Source of the DNA: Sperchopsis tessellata
Lineage: Eukaryota > Arthropoda > Insecta > Coleoptera > Hydrophilidae
Assembly (NCBI GenBank): GCA_033557685.1
Contig: JAWQRN010000615.1
Coordinates: forward strand, 1-27,749
Direction: 5' to 3'
Length of the DNA: 27,749 nucleotides
Shown here: piece after piece, positions 1-9,770 of the stretch
Numbering within the stretch: position 1 is the first letter of the stretch
How the letters are laid out: the number at the start of each line of letters is the position of its first letter
Translations under genes and position numbers: made by a program
Notes under the pieces: model-generated
What the model saw: only the letters and a program-made list of their open reading frames with translations
Database searches by the model: none
What the model was told of the DNA's origin: nothing

Positions 1-299
1 TTGCCTTCCATAGGGTTTGGTTACTGCATCTCCAGCCAGGTTACTCAGGTTTCCATAATTCACCACCTTATCAGGGGCTCCGTGGAGGTGTGAGTCGGAA
101 TTGGGTAGGAAAGGCTATGTGCCGATCTCTTGCTGTATGATTGCCGTGCGGTACGCATGCACTACCCCATTTGAATCCCATAACATATAAATATAAAATA
201 AAAAAACAATCATAAACGAACGAAAATATTAAAAAAAAGTACATAGAATAAATGATAATACACATATTTAAAAATTAACAAATAATGTAATACGCAACA
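1..299. other. Unassigned, possibly repetitive edge segment
   Basis: The first 180 bases are less AT-rich than their surroundings and then give way to an A-rich stretch (about 185-245). Read on the - strand, the A-rich part lies upstream of a motif resembling a Pol III B box (GGATTCAAATGGG near 168-180), but no A box was found at the right distance. No protein similarity was recognised in any frame. It may be the end of a repeat that continues off the left edge, or 3' flank of the LINE fragment beginning near 300. Confidence 0.25.
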
Positions 300-1066
300 A
301 ACAACTTAATTCCAATCAAAGGAAAGCGTAGCATATGTTGCCTTCTACGTAAAATATTCGGTCAACAAATAAATGCCCTATCAATAAAAAATTGTTGTAA
401 TGCTGACCTGAAGCTCTCTCTTGATTTTAAATTTTTTATATCGACTGGGAGCACATTAAATGATTTGATGGCTCTATACACTGTCCCTTGCTCATATAAG
501 GCGGTGGAATTTAATGGTACCCGCAAGTCACACATCCATCTTCTAATCATTGCAGTAGACTCATCACCGTTTGTTATAAATTGAGATCTATTCCCATGCA
601 CATAGACTCACAGTTCCTGTATATAAATACTAGGCTAAGTCATCAGTTTTAACGTTTTAAAATGCACACTACAAGATTCCCTCCTATTCAGAAATAGCAT
701 TGCTCGAACAATTCTCTTCTGCAGGCAAAACATTGGACCAACATTGATGGAAGATCCCCAAAACATGTTGTCATATCTCAAACGGGAAAAAACATAGGCA
801 TAATAAAACACCTTCAAACTCTTAATTGAGGCGAAATTTCTTAATACTATTATCGCGTAGTTTGCCGACCTCAGTATCACAGACAGTTTACTGGGGTGCT
901 CCTCACTTGTTAAATTTTTACTCAAATAAACTTCCAAGAAAATTACTGTTGGCCACCTCAGGCAGAAATTTGTCATTTAATTTAATGAATAGGCTGTTGT
1001 CCAGCCTTGAGCACTTGTTGCTAAATACCATGAGGTTAGTTTTACCTGCATTTAAATTCTATACAG
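300..1066 (-). mobile_element. Jockey-like LINE, C-terminal reverse-transcriptase fragment
   Basis: The - strand encodes the end of a Jockey/CR1-type LINE ORF2. Reading from 1060 downward one sees NAGKTNLMVFSNK and NFLG. After a frameshift near 920 come SLKVFYYAYVFSRLRYDN, a WGSS motif, QKRIVRAM, RRESCSVHFK and finally AIKSFNVLPVDIKNLKS followed by a short basic tail. This order (thumb, connection, then the NxLPxxIK tail) is typical of the family. Two in-frame stops near 602-637 separate the halves, and the frame is otherwise the same on both sides, so the copy is dead. The 5' three-quarters (endonuclease, RT palm) are missing. It sits in an upstream intron of the Sec15 gene, antisense to it. 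Confidence 0.75.
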
Positions 1067-1073
1067 AATGAGC

Positions 1074-1290
1074 AAAAACATACCAGTGAAAAGGGTGTGG
1101 GAAACTAAGACGTAAGGGAGAAGAAGAAGAGGAAGACCAGGTCAGACGTGGGACATGGTGATATCAAGGATTCTTGAAGGGAGGGGGAAGACATGGATGG
1201 AGGTTAGGGGGATTGCAAGAAAAAGTGGAAAGAGTACGTGAATAAATGACAAGAAGGGACTAGATGAATCAAGAATAATGTAAAAACAGA
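1074..1290 (+). mobile_element. LINE 3'-end fragment (C-terminal tail of ORF2)
   Basis: One frame reads GRRRRGRPGQTWDMV, then ISRILEGRGKTWMEVRGIA. This is the usual last segment of RTE/L1-like LINE polyproteins (basic GRP block, then TWD, then a GxTWxEA-like stretch before the end). Upstream RT is absent, and the reading frame changes before the end near 1240. It lies back to back with the antisense Jockey fragment, inside a Sec15 intron. Confidence 0.5.
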
Positions 1291-1645
1291 AGACCTGGAC
1301 TGGTGTGCAGTATTGTATTTATATTTATATTGTATTTATGTCCTGTGATATGTAGTTATTGTTACTCAACCGGACACTGAATGCTATAAGGGTGCATTCA
1401 GATTATATATATATTAAATTTATATTTTAAAATTTCTGACACAATTAAAATCCTGCCTGGACATTTTCCAACAGCTAAGGTTATGATTTAAAAATTATTA
1501 CTAAAATGAGTTACATTTATTGTTATTATAAAAATTTCAGTTCACTAACATTTATTTAAAAATGCATATATGGGAGATCGCCGAATTGTTTATTGTAAAT
1601 TAGATGATGTTTTATAAAACATGTACCATATTTTTAATTTTACAG
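1291..1645 (+). other. Sec15 intron sequence ending in a 3' splice site
   Basis: AT-rich sequence with no recognisable coding content. The last bases, TTTTTAATTTTACAG, are a good polypyrimidine tract plus AG acceptor for the first Sec15 exon of the window. Confidence 0.5.
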
Positions 1646-1837
1646 TCAAGTTGAAGTCGATGAAATGATCAGAAAGTCAATGAATTTACTACTGACAAGA
1701 AGCTTTAGTGGATGTTTATCTTCAACATTTAGGAGTCCTCATGTAAATCTGCAAGAAATTATACAAATTATTGTAGACACTGGATATCTTGAAGAAGCAA
1801 CAGTCTACCTTGATCAATTTATATCAAATATAACTGG
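1646..1837 (+). CDS. Sec15: Sec15 exon (first in window)
   Basis: The acceptor is TTTTACAG before 1646 and the donor is GTATGT at 1838. One base of the first codon comes from the exon outside the window, and the last codon is split 2+1. The translation runs from QVEVDEMIRKS to FISNITG. Confidence 0.92.
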
Positions 1838-4800
1838 GTATGTTTTCATTATTAAATCAAGGTTTTGGAGTGAAGGATATATTTATCTTTTTTAGAGAAG
1901 AAACTAGAGGTGTTACTGCTGGGGTTGTACAAGGTCAACCTGCCATGTTCCGAGTAGCACGAGAAGATGCAGTTCGACAAATTTGTGAAAAACTTAAACA
2001 GAAGTTGAATGAATTTTTGGAACTGGAGACTTACGATTGGCTCCTTGTAGAGTCCCAAGGTCATGCATCTAGTTTTGTAACTGACCTTATTGCATTTTTG
2101 CAGACAACATTCGTTAGCTTCACTAATTTACCTGTAAGTATCAAGCCATAAAAAATTTAAATAAAATCATAGTAAGAAAGGTACTCTGCACGTTAGTTGA
2201 TCTAGTGAAAGCGTATGACTGTGTGAATAGGTGGGTACTTTGAAACATTTTAAGAGAGGTTAGTTAAAGCAATTCATGCAGTTTATTTGGGAACTAAGGC
2301 ATGTATATGGATAAATGGACTTAGAAATGAATGGTTTAAAATAGAATAAGGAGTTTGTCAAGTATGTGCATTATCTTCTTGGTCAATTATCGTTTTCAAA
2401 GACAAATGTATCCGTGGGGTTTGTAGGGATAAAAGAGAATAACGTAATAATAACGCATACTAATGATGTAGTGAAAAATCAAGAATGCTGATTAACTAAA
2501 GTCGATATGAGGGTTGTTTCATGCAACAAAAGAATGACTAAAGTAAATATGGATAAATCAAAAGTCTTGTGGTTTAAGAGTGAGATTATGAAGACTGAAT
2601 ATGTATTTAGCATAAAATGTAGAGTGATTGAGCAAGTCGTAAAGTAGTTGGTAATATGTAGATGCTCGCTGAATGAAGGGCTAAAGAAAAAAGCTAATGG
2701 AGTAGTTTATACTAGTGTTTTGGTGTCCATATTTATGCAACAGAAATGAAAGATAAATAGCTGGGTTAATCTAATTTGTGTTATAATCTAAATATAATTT
2801 TAGCCTGAAGTTGCTCAAGTAGCTTGCAAATCAGCTTGCGAGCATATTGCCGCATCAATGATAGAAATGCTCTTGAATGAAGAAATTAAACAAATATCAA
2901 TGGGGGCGCTAAACCAGTTTAATTTAGATCTTCTGCAGTGCGAACGTAAGTTTTAATATTCGGGGTGATATTCGTTGTTTCTATTTTTTACACTTTTATT
3001 TTAGTATTTGCTGCATCTGAACCAGTCCAAGGCTTACAAGAAGATGCACTGTTAATGTACTTTATAAAATTACGAGAAACTTTAGATCTTTTCACATCAT
3101 GGGATTGGCCTACCTACTTCCATGACTATGGACAAGAAACAAGTAAATACAAGAAAGTAACTCCTGATATTGCTATTGCTATTTTAGAAAAGTAAGTGAA
3201 ACTGAAAATATTATTTTGTTGCTCGGGGATGTTATTTGAGTAGGGTGAATGTGTATTTTAAGCTTGCTAGTGCTTTGTGGCCAATTAAGAACAATGAAGA
3301 TCTTAGAATAGGGGCTAGGGAAGCTGTTTATAATAGTGTTTTATTTCCTACAGTTATGTCTGGTAGTGAGACTTGGGCATAGAAAGAGAAAAATAAATGT
3401 AGTGGGAATTGATATTAAATGTTACTTGACAGCTCAAATAGAATTGGCAGAAATGAACCGAAGGGATATTTATCTGAATCTATACTCTCTCAATATTATC
3501 GACGTTTGAACCTGAGGATGCTCAAGAATCAAATGAGAAAGTCTCAAGTTATTTAGTTCATCAGTATTTGATTTGAAAGCATATTATAAAGTTTAAAGTA
3601 TAGATATAATTGCTTTCTATAAGATAGATACTAAACGACGATATTTTTTGATAGAAACAACATTGGAGAATTATGCAAAATTGTAAATCAATTTACTGGT
3701 AAAGTGGATGTTCCCATTGTGGTGGATTATCTACTAGGGACAAGCCCAGGGCCATATTTGGCAAGGGGCCTCAAACCCTTTCTCTAAAGGAATAGGAAAT
3801 GTAGAATAAAAGAATCATGACGTTGGAGTTAGAAAAGAATCACCAATTGAAACTGACAATAGTGATAGTTTACGGACCCAACGAAGAAGATAATGAGGAC
3901 AACAAGGACATATTTTGGGAAGATTTGCAGTTGGTAACGGAGGAGAGTACAGGACAAATAATAATAGCGGGTAATTTTAATAGTAGAGTGGGAAATAAAA
4001 CGGAAGGATATGAGGAAATTCTGGGAAGATATGGGAAAGAAGCAATGAGTAAAAATGGAAGAAGAATGCTGGAATTCTGTCTAACGAATAACATGGTGAT
4101 TACGAATACAATATTTAAGCATAAAGACATACACAAATTTACAAGAGAAGTGAGAAGCAGGAAGAAAAATTTGATTATAGACTACATGTTAGTGGAAACA
4201 GTAAAATATAAAAAATGTAACAGATGCAAGAGTCAGAAGGGGAGCGAAGATTGGAAGTGACCATTACATGTTGACCATAACCATTACTGAAACCCAGGAA
4301 GAAAACCCAGTACAAAGGAAATTGTTGAGAACCAAAGGAAAAGAAGTATTAAAAATTTACAGACTGAAAGAAGAGACAGTAAGAAACGGATATCAAAGGC
4401 TAGTTGAGGAAGGATGCAAAAAAAGGATAACCAGCAAGAAGTGGATATGGAACAAATATGGAACCGATTCAAATGAATCATAAGAACAACAGTAAAAGCA
4501 GCGTATGGAACAGCATGTTACACCTATGACAGAAAACAAACAAAGTGGTGGATTCAGCAAGTGAAAGAAGAAGTGATAAAAACGAAGGTATACGAGGATT
4601 ATAAAAAACAAAGGGAGAAAGCTAAAGAGGAATTTGCGAAAAGATGGAGGAAGATAGTCGAGGAAATCAAAAACTCTTTTTTAAAATAATAAAGAGCGGA
4701 AAAAACCTGCCAACTGCAACAAATTTAGAACAAAAAAGAAGAGATACTCGCAGAGTATGAAGACATAATGAACAGATGGAAAGAGTTCTTCCAAGAATTA

Positions 4801-7203
4801 CTAGGAGTAGATGATACAAGTACAGATGAAGAAGAGGAAAAAGAAAAGGCAGGACAAGAAAATGACGACAATCACGAAACAGTAGCAAAAGCGGAACTGA
4901 ACAAGGCAATAAGCAAAATCAAAATAGGTAAACCGGCCTGGCATGATGGTATAACTCCAGAAGAGGTCAGGTATATGGGACAAGAAGAACATAAATTACA
5001 GCTAGAAGTATGTAAAAAGGCCTGGTAAGGTAAAATAATACCTAAGGACTGGGAAGTGGCAGCAATTTTCAAGAAAGGAGGTAGTAGGTAATGTAAAAAC
5101 TACAGAGGGATATCACTCAGCAACGTACCTGATAATATATATGGGCGGATTCTAGAGAGGAAGGTACGAGAGAAGATATAAAAGAATTTAGATGATTCGC
5201 AAAGTGGATTCAGACCAGGACATAGTACACAAGAGCAAATCTTTATCATACGGCAATTAGCAGAGAAGACTAGGGAGTACAACAAGGAAGGGTATATGTG
5301 CTTTATAGACCTAGAAAAAGTTTTTGATAGAATAACTAGAGTGGAAGTATGGAAGTCTGCATGAGAAAGGAGTGGGAGGAGAGTTATTAAATACAGTCAA
5401 ATCAATGTACAGACAAACTATAAACTATATAAGAACTGCAAATAAATAGTCAGAAGAATTTACAACAAATCAAGGAGTTAAGCAAGGAGGAATTTTGAGT
5501 CCATTATTGGTCATAACTACAATGGATGACATTATTAAAGAAACAAAAACAAGAACGAAAGGAATTAGCATAGGGTACAAGGATATGAAGAAAATAGAGA
5601 TAACGGAGTGTATATTTGGGAGATCAGAAAAAGCACTAAATGAGAACCTGAAAAAATGGAAAGAGGCCTGAATAAACAAAAACTGAAAATAAACAAAGAA
5701 AAGACAAAAGTGATGGTGATATCCAATTTTAAATGATTCAATTATTTCTACTCTTCAAGAAAATGGACTGTTTCCTCAATATATTTGGTGTCAGCAAGAT
5801 GTAGCGCCTCCACACTATGATAGACTATAATTCTTTTTATACAGGGAGATTCACTATATTTTGCCTCCTTAGCCCCTTAGCTCATTTATTAGAAGAGTTA
5901 TAAAAAAAGTTAAATACAAAAGTTGTAGGGTTTCATCTATATTTTTTTCAAATACCACTAAAAAGACAATTACCTGCATAGGTCATGTGATATAAGAATG
6001 GAGGTGATTTTTTGATTATAAATTAACACGGGAAACATATCTAGAAATGATTCTTCAGTTTTTGAATCAACAATTTTCTGCTAAGGAGCTTCATCACACA
6101 ATTTGGTAACAGGACGGAGCACCCCCACATAATATTTTGGAGGTTCATGAGCATTTAAATGGTCAATATGGCTTTTGGATTGGTAATGGCGGACCCATTC
6201 CTTAGCCACCATACAGCATCGATATAACACCTTTTGTGGGGATTTTAAAAGAACAAAGTTAATAATAATTTTAATCAGAGTGTTGAAACTATTAAAAATA
6301 AGAGTAGGGAAGATATTTATGAAATTAAACTGGGACAACAATAACACTGTTTCAAACTGCCTACAAAATTTAATAAGAAGATATGAACTTTGTGTTTTAA
6401 ATAATGGTGGCCATTTTGAACAAGTTTTGTAGTTTACAAACCCTCATGTAGTTGTAAAATGTTAACATTGTTAAGTCTCAAATTTCTATAATTATTCAAA
6501 AATGCGTTTTCACTGGGAGCTGGGCGATTTGGGTATAATGCTATATACTCTCTTCTAGTACCTTTTTTATTTTTATTGTTTTTTAAATAAAGGGAAAATA
6601 TTTCAAACTTTTCGGCTACTTAGTAAACCATTTTGATGAAATAATACTAACAAATGTCAAATAACAACAATGGTAATAAAGAAACAATGTTGTTATTGAT
6701 CATTCTGTCAGTAACAGGCTGAAAAATAATGCATATTTAGAGCATTTTCATGGCCCAATATGTCAAAAACTATTACAGCTAGACCTATCAACCTTTATAT
6801 ATTTGAAATCAGAAATAAAGGATCTAAAAGAAAATGTAAAATTATACAGGTATTCCCTTTATCAAATGCAAGCAAATCGTTTTTTTAGTACTATTTAAAA
6901 ATATATGTATATATAAAACCCTACAACTTTTGTATTTAACTTTGTTTTAATCTCTTATAACTAAAGAGTTAAGGGGGGGGGGGTTAAAATATAGTGATTC
7001 ACCCTGTACATATTACAACTTTTATTGCATAAATTTATACTTACTTATTCTGAATAATAATAATTTATTTTAGGTTGAAAGAAGGTGATAAAAAAACAAT
7101 GTTTACAGTGTTGAAGAAGAGTGAACGGGACAAGAAGAAATTATTAGAAACTGTTTTAAAACAGTTGCGACAGCTTTCACAGATCCCCCCTAGCAAGAAC
7201 TAA
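1646..7203 (+). CDS. Sec15: Exocyst complex component 6 (Sec15), C-terminal five coding exons
   Basis: Five exons splice cleanly in one frame: 1646-1837, 1896-2133, 2804-2945, 3005-3191 and 7074-7203 (stop TAA 7201-7203). They give about 296 codons. Sec15 is a subunit of the octameric exocyst, which tethers secretory vesicles at the plasma membrane; in flies its C-terminal domain binds the Rab11 GTPase, and this window covers most of that helical domain. Recognisable stretches are QVEVDEMIRKS, LLLTRSFSGCLSS, DTGYLEEATVYLDQF, EEIKQISMGALNQFNLD, QCELFAASEPV across the third intron, SWDWPTYFHDYG, and a basic C-terminus with KKSERDKKKLLETVLKQLRQL. These match the family in order and at the C-terminal end. 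All introns are GT..AG, of 58, 670, 59 and 3882 bases. The 5' exons are off the left edge. No stops or frameshifts interrupt the exons, so the gene looks intact. The alternative, another Sec15 paralogue, is unlikely since insects usually have one. Confidence 0.93.
1896..2133 (+). CDS. Sec15: Sec15 exon (second in window)
   Basis: A 58-base intron precedes it, with acceptor TTTTTTAG ending at 1895. The donor GTAAGT starts at 2134, in phase 0. The translation begins EETRGVTAGVVQGQP and includes FRVAREDAVRQICEKLKQ and ends FTNLP. Confidence 0.93.
2180..2760 (+). mobile_element. LINE reverse-transcriptase relic inside a Sec15 intron
   Basis: The intron between the second and third Sec15 exons is filled by a heavily frameshifted RT relic in sense orientation. 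Visible blocks are LVKAYDCVNRWVL (RT motif A: DLxKAYDxVxR), a degenerate GVCQVCALSS (motif B, normally GVRQGCxLSP), ITHTNDV in place of the catalytic YADD box, and KVNMDKSKVLWFKSE, the usual block after it. The copy ends near ANGVVYTSVLVS. Stops occur in all frames. Confidence 0.6.
2804..2945 (+). CDS. Sec15: Sec15 exon (third in window)
   Basis: The acceptor is AATATAATTTTAG ending at 2803 and the donor is GTAAGT at 2946. The translation PEVAQVACKSACEHIAASM leads to EEIKQISMGALNQFNLD and LLQCE. One base carries over to the next exon. Confidence 0.93.
3005..3191 (+). CDS. Sec15: Sec15 exon (fourth in window)
   Basis: The acceptor TTTTATTTTAG ends at 3004 after a 59-base intron, and the donor GTAAGT begins at 3192. 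It starts by completing the L of QCELFAASEPVQG and ends VTPDIAIAILE plus two bases of a Lys codon. Confidence 0.93.
3225..3400 (+). mobile_element. LINE fragment, thumb/connection region
   Basis: One frame reads YFKLASALWPIKNNEDLR, then AREAVYNSVLFPTVMSGSE followed by TWA and a stop. This is the block after the RT palm in RTE/CR1-like LINEs (repeated Y+SVLxPTxxYGSExW). It is sense-oriented within the last Sec15 intron and has no RT core. Confidence 0.55.
3401..3800. other. Unassigned intronic sequence
   Basis: No family recognised. One frame stays open from about 3652 to 3790 and reads NNIGELCKIVNQFTGKVDV, then LLGTSPGPYLARGLKPFL. I cannot place it; it may be LINE or transposon 5' sequence belonging to the LINE that follows. 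Confidence 0.3.
3800..5735 (+). mobile_element. Decayed non-LTR retrotransposon (endonuclease + reverse transcriptase)
   Basis: A LINE copy in sense orientation within the last Sec15 intron. From 3817 to 4258 it shows an apurinic-type endonuclease: IVIVYGPN, AGNFNSRVGNK (normally GDFNxRVG), NGRRMLEFCLTNN, FKHKDIHKFT, IIDYML, then after a shift the S/DH box region. The linker follows. From about 4770 comes RT: MNRWKEFFQELL, KIGKPAWHDGITPEEVRYMG (normally KAPGxDGI), NYRGISLSNV, DDSQSGFRPGHSTQEQIF, CFIDLEKVFDR (motif A), NQGVKQGGILSPLL (motif B). The YADD block is missing: sequence jumps from KDMKK to LNENLKKWKEA, consistent with an internal deletion, and ends TKVMVISN. Several stops and shifts make it inactive. 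It is closest to RTE-type elements; the clade is a judgement from motifs only. Confidence 0.8.
5736..5830 (+). mobile_element. IS630/Tc1-mariner-type transposase scrap
   Basis: A 31-codon frame reads STLQENGLFPQYIWCQQD, then VAPPHYDRL before a stop. The W-QQDGAPPHY signature marks the second catalytic Asp of insect IS630-like DDE transposases. It lies between the LINE end and the left inverted repeat of the next element, so it belongs to a separate, older copy that was cut through. Confidence 0.55.
5842..7006 (+). mobile_element. DNA transposon with ~91-bp terminal inverted repeats and TA duplications
   Basis: The two ends are inverted copies: left arm 5842-5933 and right arm 6916-7006. Both start CAGGG and share CACTATATTTT, then GTTAAATACAAAAG and TTGTAGGGTTT at the inner edge. 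A TA flanks each end (5840-5841, 7007-7008), the target duplication expected of the IS630-Tc1-mariner superfamily. Total length is 1165 bases. Only the C-terminal half of a transposase remains inside (6008-6432), so the copy is internally deleted. It sits in the last Sec15 intron. A run of 11 G lies in the right arm near 6973-6983. Confidence 0.85.
6008..6432 (+). pseudogene. IS630-like DDE transposase, C-terminal remnant
   Basis: Across two or three frames one reads LTRETYLEMILQFLNQQF, then QDGAPPHNILEVHEHLNG, FWIGNGGPIPxPPYSIDIT, then REDIYEI and RRYELCVLNNGGHFEQVL followed by TAG at 6430-6432. This follows the family order: QQDGAPPH (second catalytic Asp), WIGxxGPIxWPPxSPDLTP (third Asp region) and the terminal GGHFE. 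The third-Asp motif reads SIDITPFV rather than SPDLTPLDF, so the final catalytic Asp appears lost. The N-terminal DNA-binding half is absent. Confidence 0.75.
7074..7203 (+). CDS. Sec15: Sec15 terminal coding exon
   Basis: The acceptor TTTATTTTAG ends at 7073. The first base completes a Lys codon, followed by LKEGDKKTMFTVLKKSERDK, then KKLLETVLKQLRQLSQ and a short tail before TAA. The lysine-rich SERDKKKL block and the LKQLRQL helix are the known C-terminus of Sec15/EXOC6 proteins. Confidence 0.93.
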
Positions 7204-7623
7204 GACAAATAACTTTTTTAAATGGTTTTTGATTTTTTATTAAATTGTTATTGCAATTATCAAGTAGCCGAACAAATGTTTATATAACAGGAGTGTACAA
7301 ATATAATGAGAAATAGGAAACTTTTGTTGGTAAGACATTTGTTTTTAATTTAAACTGTTTTTAGATTTTTTATATATATTTGCTATATAGGATTTTTAAT
7401 TATAACAAATATTATAGAAATGCAATAACAGTTTTATATTTATATTGTTAGAAGTTTATATTTAACAGCGCATTATATTCAAATTTTTATTATCATTTCA
7501 TATTTATTATAATACCTACCTGAATTTTCCTGTTTGACGAAAATATTATAGTATTTAAAAGAAAAAGTCTCTAAGAGCTATTTCTCCTATGGATTGGTTA
7601 GCATTGAAATTATCTATGTAATG
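7204..7623 (+). other. Sec15 3' UTR / downstream sequence
   Basis: AT-rich, with no ORF or repeat recognised. ATTAAA at 7239-7244, 36 bases after the stop, is the best nearby candidate poly(A) signal, but it is a variant hexamer. No AATAAA was noticed before the one in the SINE tail at 7865-7870. The UTR end cannot be fixed from sequence alone. Confidence 0.4.
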
Positions 7624-7636
7624 AGATCTCTATTTC

Positions 7637-7881
7637 CAGATGCGGCCAGCTTTTTGTGATTTAGGGAAAAGTCTTTGTGGTGCTCGTCTTCCGGGAGAGA
7701 CTTAAAACTGTGAGTCTCATGTATTCTAGGTAAATGAAGACCACGTGCACGTAAAAGAACCCAATTGCAGGTGGAAAACTGGATACGGCAAAATTTCCAG
7801 GTGTGGGAGCATAATCCCTGGCGTTGGTGATTGGCCATACCAACAGAAATAGGCCGGCTTGGTAAATAAAACAAACAAACA
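7637..7881 (+). mobile_element. 5'-truncated SINE with target-site duplications
   Basis: A 245-base insertion is bracketed by a 13-base direct repeat AGATCTCWATTTC (7624-7636 and 7882-7894, one mismatch). It ends in an A-rich (AAAC)n tail, so it inserted by target-primed reverse transcription. The core includes GGGAGAGACTTAAA and CACGTAAAAGAACCC. This resembles a conserved core/tail domain shared by SINEs and LINEs in many invertebrates and fish (recalled, not checked). The segment 7781-7803 matches 20 of 23 bases with the reverse complement of 11615-11637, linking it to the SINE there. No Pol III A or B box is visible, so the head is probably missing. Confidence 0.75.
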
Positions 7882-7903
7882 AGATCTCAATTTCAACAAC
7901 ATA

Positions 7904-9176
7904 CATTCTGTCAAAAAAGTACTGGGAATTATTAAATAAAACACAGATTTTCCATTCAATCATCCAAATTCATTTTGTCGCCTTCAAAGTAGGCCCCATT
8001 AGATACAAATCACATCTGCCATTGTTTTTTCCAATCTATGAAACATTTTTTATAGGTGCTTTCCGGTATAGCCTTCAGTTCCTTCAACGAATTTTCTTTG
8101 ATGGCTTCAATCGATTCAAAATGAATACCACATAATGGCAATTTGAGTTTGGGAAATAAAAAAAAGTTGCACGGAGCCATATCAGGCGAATACGGTGGTT
8201 GGTCGATGACATTTGTTGAATTATTGGTTTTAAACTCGGTCACAATAGTGGCTCGATGAGAAGGTGCATTATCATGCAGAATCCACGAATTGTCCTTCCA
8301 TAACATCGACCGTTGTGGCGGATTTTTTCACGCAAGGCCTCATTACTTTATTCACCATCTGTCCATTTGGAACGAATTCGTGATGCACCAGACCGTGAAT
8401 ATCGAAGAAAACAATCAGCATCACCTTGACTTTCGAGCGGCTTTGGCGCGGGTTTTTCGGTTTTGGCTCGTCTTCCGTTCTCCATTCCGATGCCTGCTGG
8501 CTTGTATGCATGTCAAACTTGTATACCCACGTCTCGTCACCAGTAATGATGCGTTCCATGAAAGTTAGATCAGATTTGGCATGTTCGAGCATATCCGAAG
8601 CGACCTGTTCACGGTACCGTTTCTGAAGAAAATTCTGCTCTTTTGGAACAAGTCGTGCTGCGACATGTCTCATGCCCAAAATGTCCACTAGAATCGAACG
8701 AACGGACTCATGAGTGATACTAAGGTTGTGTGCAATTTCTCTCAAGCTGGTATGGCGATTATCAAGCACATTCCTTCACTTTGTTGATGTTATCGTCGGT
8801 AGTGGAGGTCGACCGGAACGAGGCAAGTCTTCAACGATTTCTCGCCTCTCCTTGAACGTACCTGTTTTTGATAAAACTTTATCACCGTAAGCCCTTTCTA
8901 ACATTTTGAGCGCTTCCACACATGAATTTTCATTCGCAACACAAAATTTGATCCAAACTCTCTGTTCAACTACTTCGTTCATTGTGCAAATCGTGAAACA
9001 CTACTAAGGTTGTGTGAGTTTATTAGCTGCCCTAAAAAGACTTGTAAACAGATCGCGTTCAAACTTTGCAATATAAACAACGACAATCCTACCAATCTAG
9101 GAAAAAAAAATTTGTATACTTGGCATTTGCCCGGGCCATTTGAATAAAAAATTCCCGGTACTTTTTTGACAGAATG
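7904..9176 (-). mobile_element. Mariner transposon, full length but inactive
   Basis: Terminal inverted repeats of about 30 bases (7904-7933 and 9147-9176, 28 of 30 matching, beginning CATTCTGTCAAAAAAGTAC) are flanked by TA at 7902-7903 and 9177-9178. The 1273-base length is normal for mariner. The single transposase gene runs on the - strand. It inserted just 3' of the SINE at 7637-7881. Confidence 0.95.
8007..8982 (-). pseudogene. Mariner transposase pseudogene (DD34D with last Asp changed to Asn)
   Basis: The - strand encodes a near-complete mariner transposase broken into three pieces. The N-terminus at 8982 reads MNEVVEQRVWIKFC, then VEDLPRSGRPP. Shifts near 8770-8810 lead to LDNRHTSLREIAHNLSIT (helix-turn-helix), RHVAARLVPKEQ (the linker) and TGDETWVYKF (first catalytic Asp). 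A shift near 8295-8310 leads to KDNSWILHDNAPSHRA (second Asp) and YSPDMAPCNFFLFPKLK. Counting from the second Asp, the residue 35 positions on is Asn, where the family has Asp, so the triad is D,D,N. The KTQTYRWYKRFKEGRE region near residue 42 also looks shortened. Frameshifts plus the lost Asp make it non-functional. Confidence 0.92.
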
Positions 9177-9178
9177 TA

Positions 9179-9770
9179 TAATCACTGATCAGGTATCAAC
9201 CTAACTACATTAGAAACTAAACATTTGCTATAAATTATTCTAAATGAACCACATTTATACGATTATATGCAAGCAAAATAATGGCAGTAAATAATAAGGA
9301 TTTTATATTAGTCAATTTCAAATACACTCCTGTTTTAAATATTCGAAGTTACTACTGTCATGAAACAGTTTAAACCTAACCTAATTTTATATTTTAACTT
9401 TGGCTTATACTAATAGTGCCATTGTTGCTGCGGTGGTATTGCCTCCAATATAAATATGTTATGTACAATGACAATTTAGATTCTTATTTTTTATAGAAAC
9501 CATTTAAAACCTATAAGGTAGGTTCTTTTAAATACCGAATGAAGTGGGTTACTATAGTATAATTGAGATGACATGGTATTTGTGGTGCTGAATTTGAATG
9601 TACAATCTGAATATGAGAAGTAATTTTCATTTTGTTCAGATTAAGTTTTGTGTGCATAATTTTGATATTGTGTTTTTTACTGACCAATAAATATCAAAAT
9701 TCTAGTAAAATATGACTCTTGTAGGTGAATGTTGAGGTAAATCACTATATAAATTGAAATCTTACAATTA
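9179..9770. other. Intergenic stretch, nothing recognised
   Basis: AT-rich sequence (about 590 bases) between the mariner and the next LINE. No ORF, repeat unit or RNA gene was recognised. Confidence 0.5.

Noticed and set aside
7661..7963. Three overlapping - strand frames over the SINE
   Set aside because: They lie across a SINE and the mariner end and have no conserved content.
8290..8626. + strand frames of 92 and 66 codons
   Set aside because: They are antisense shadows of the mariner transposase.
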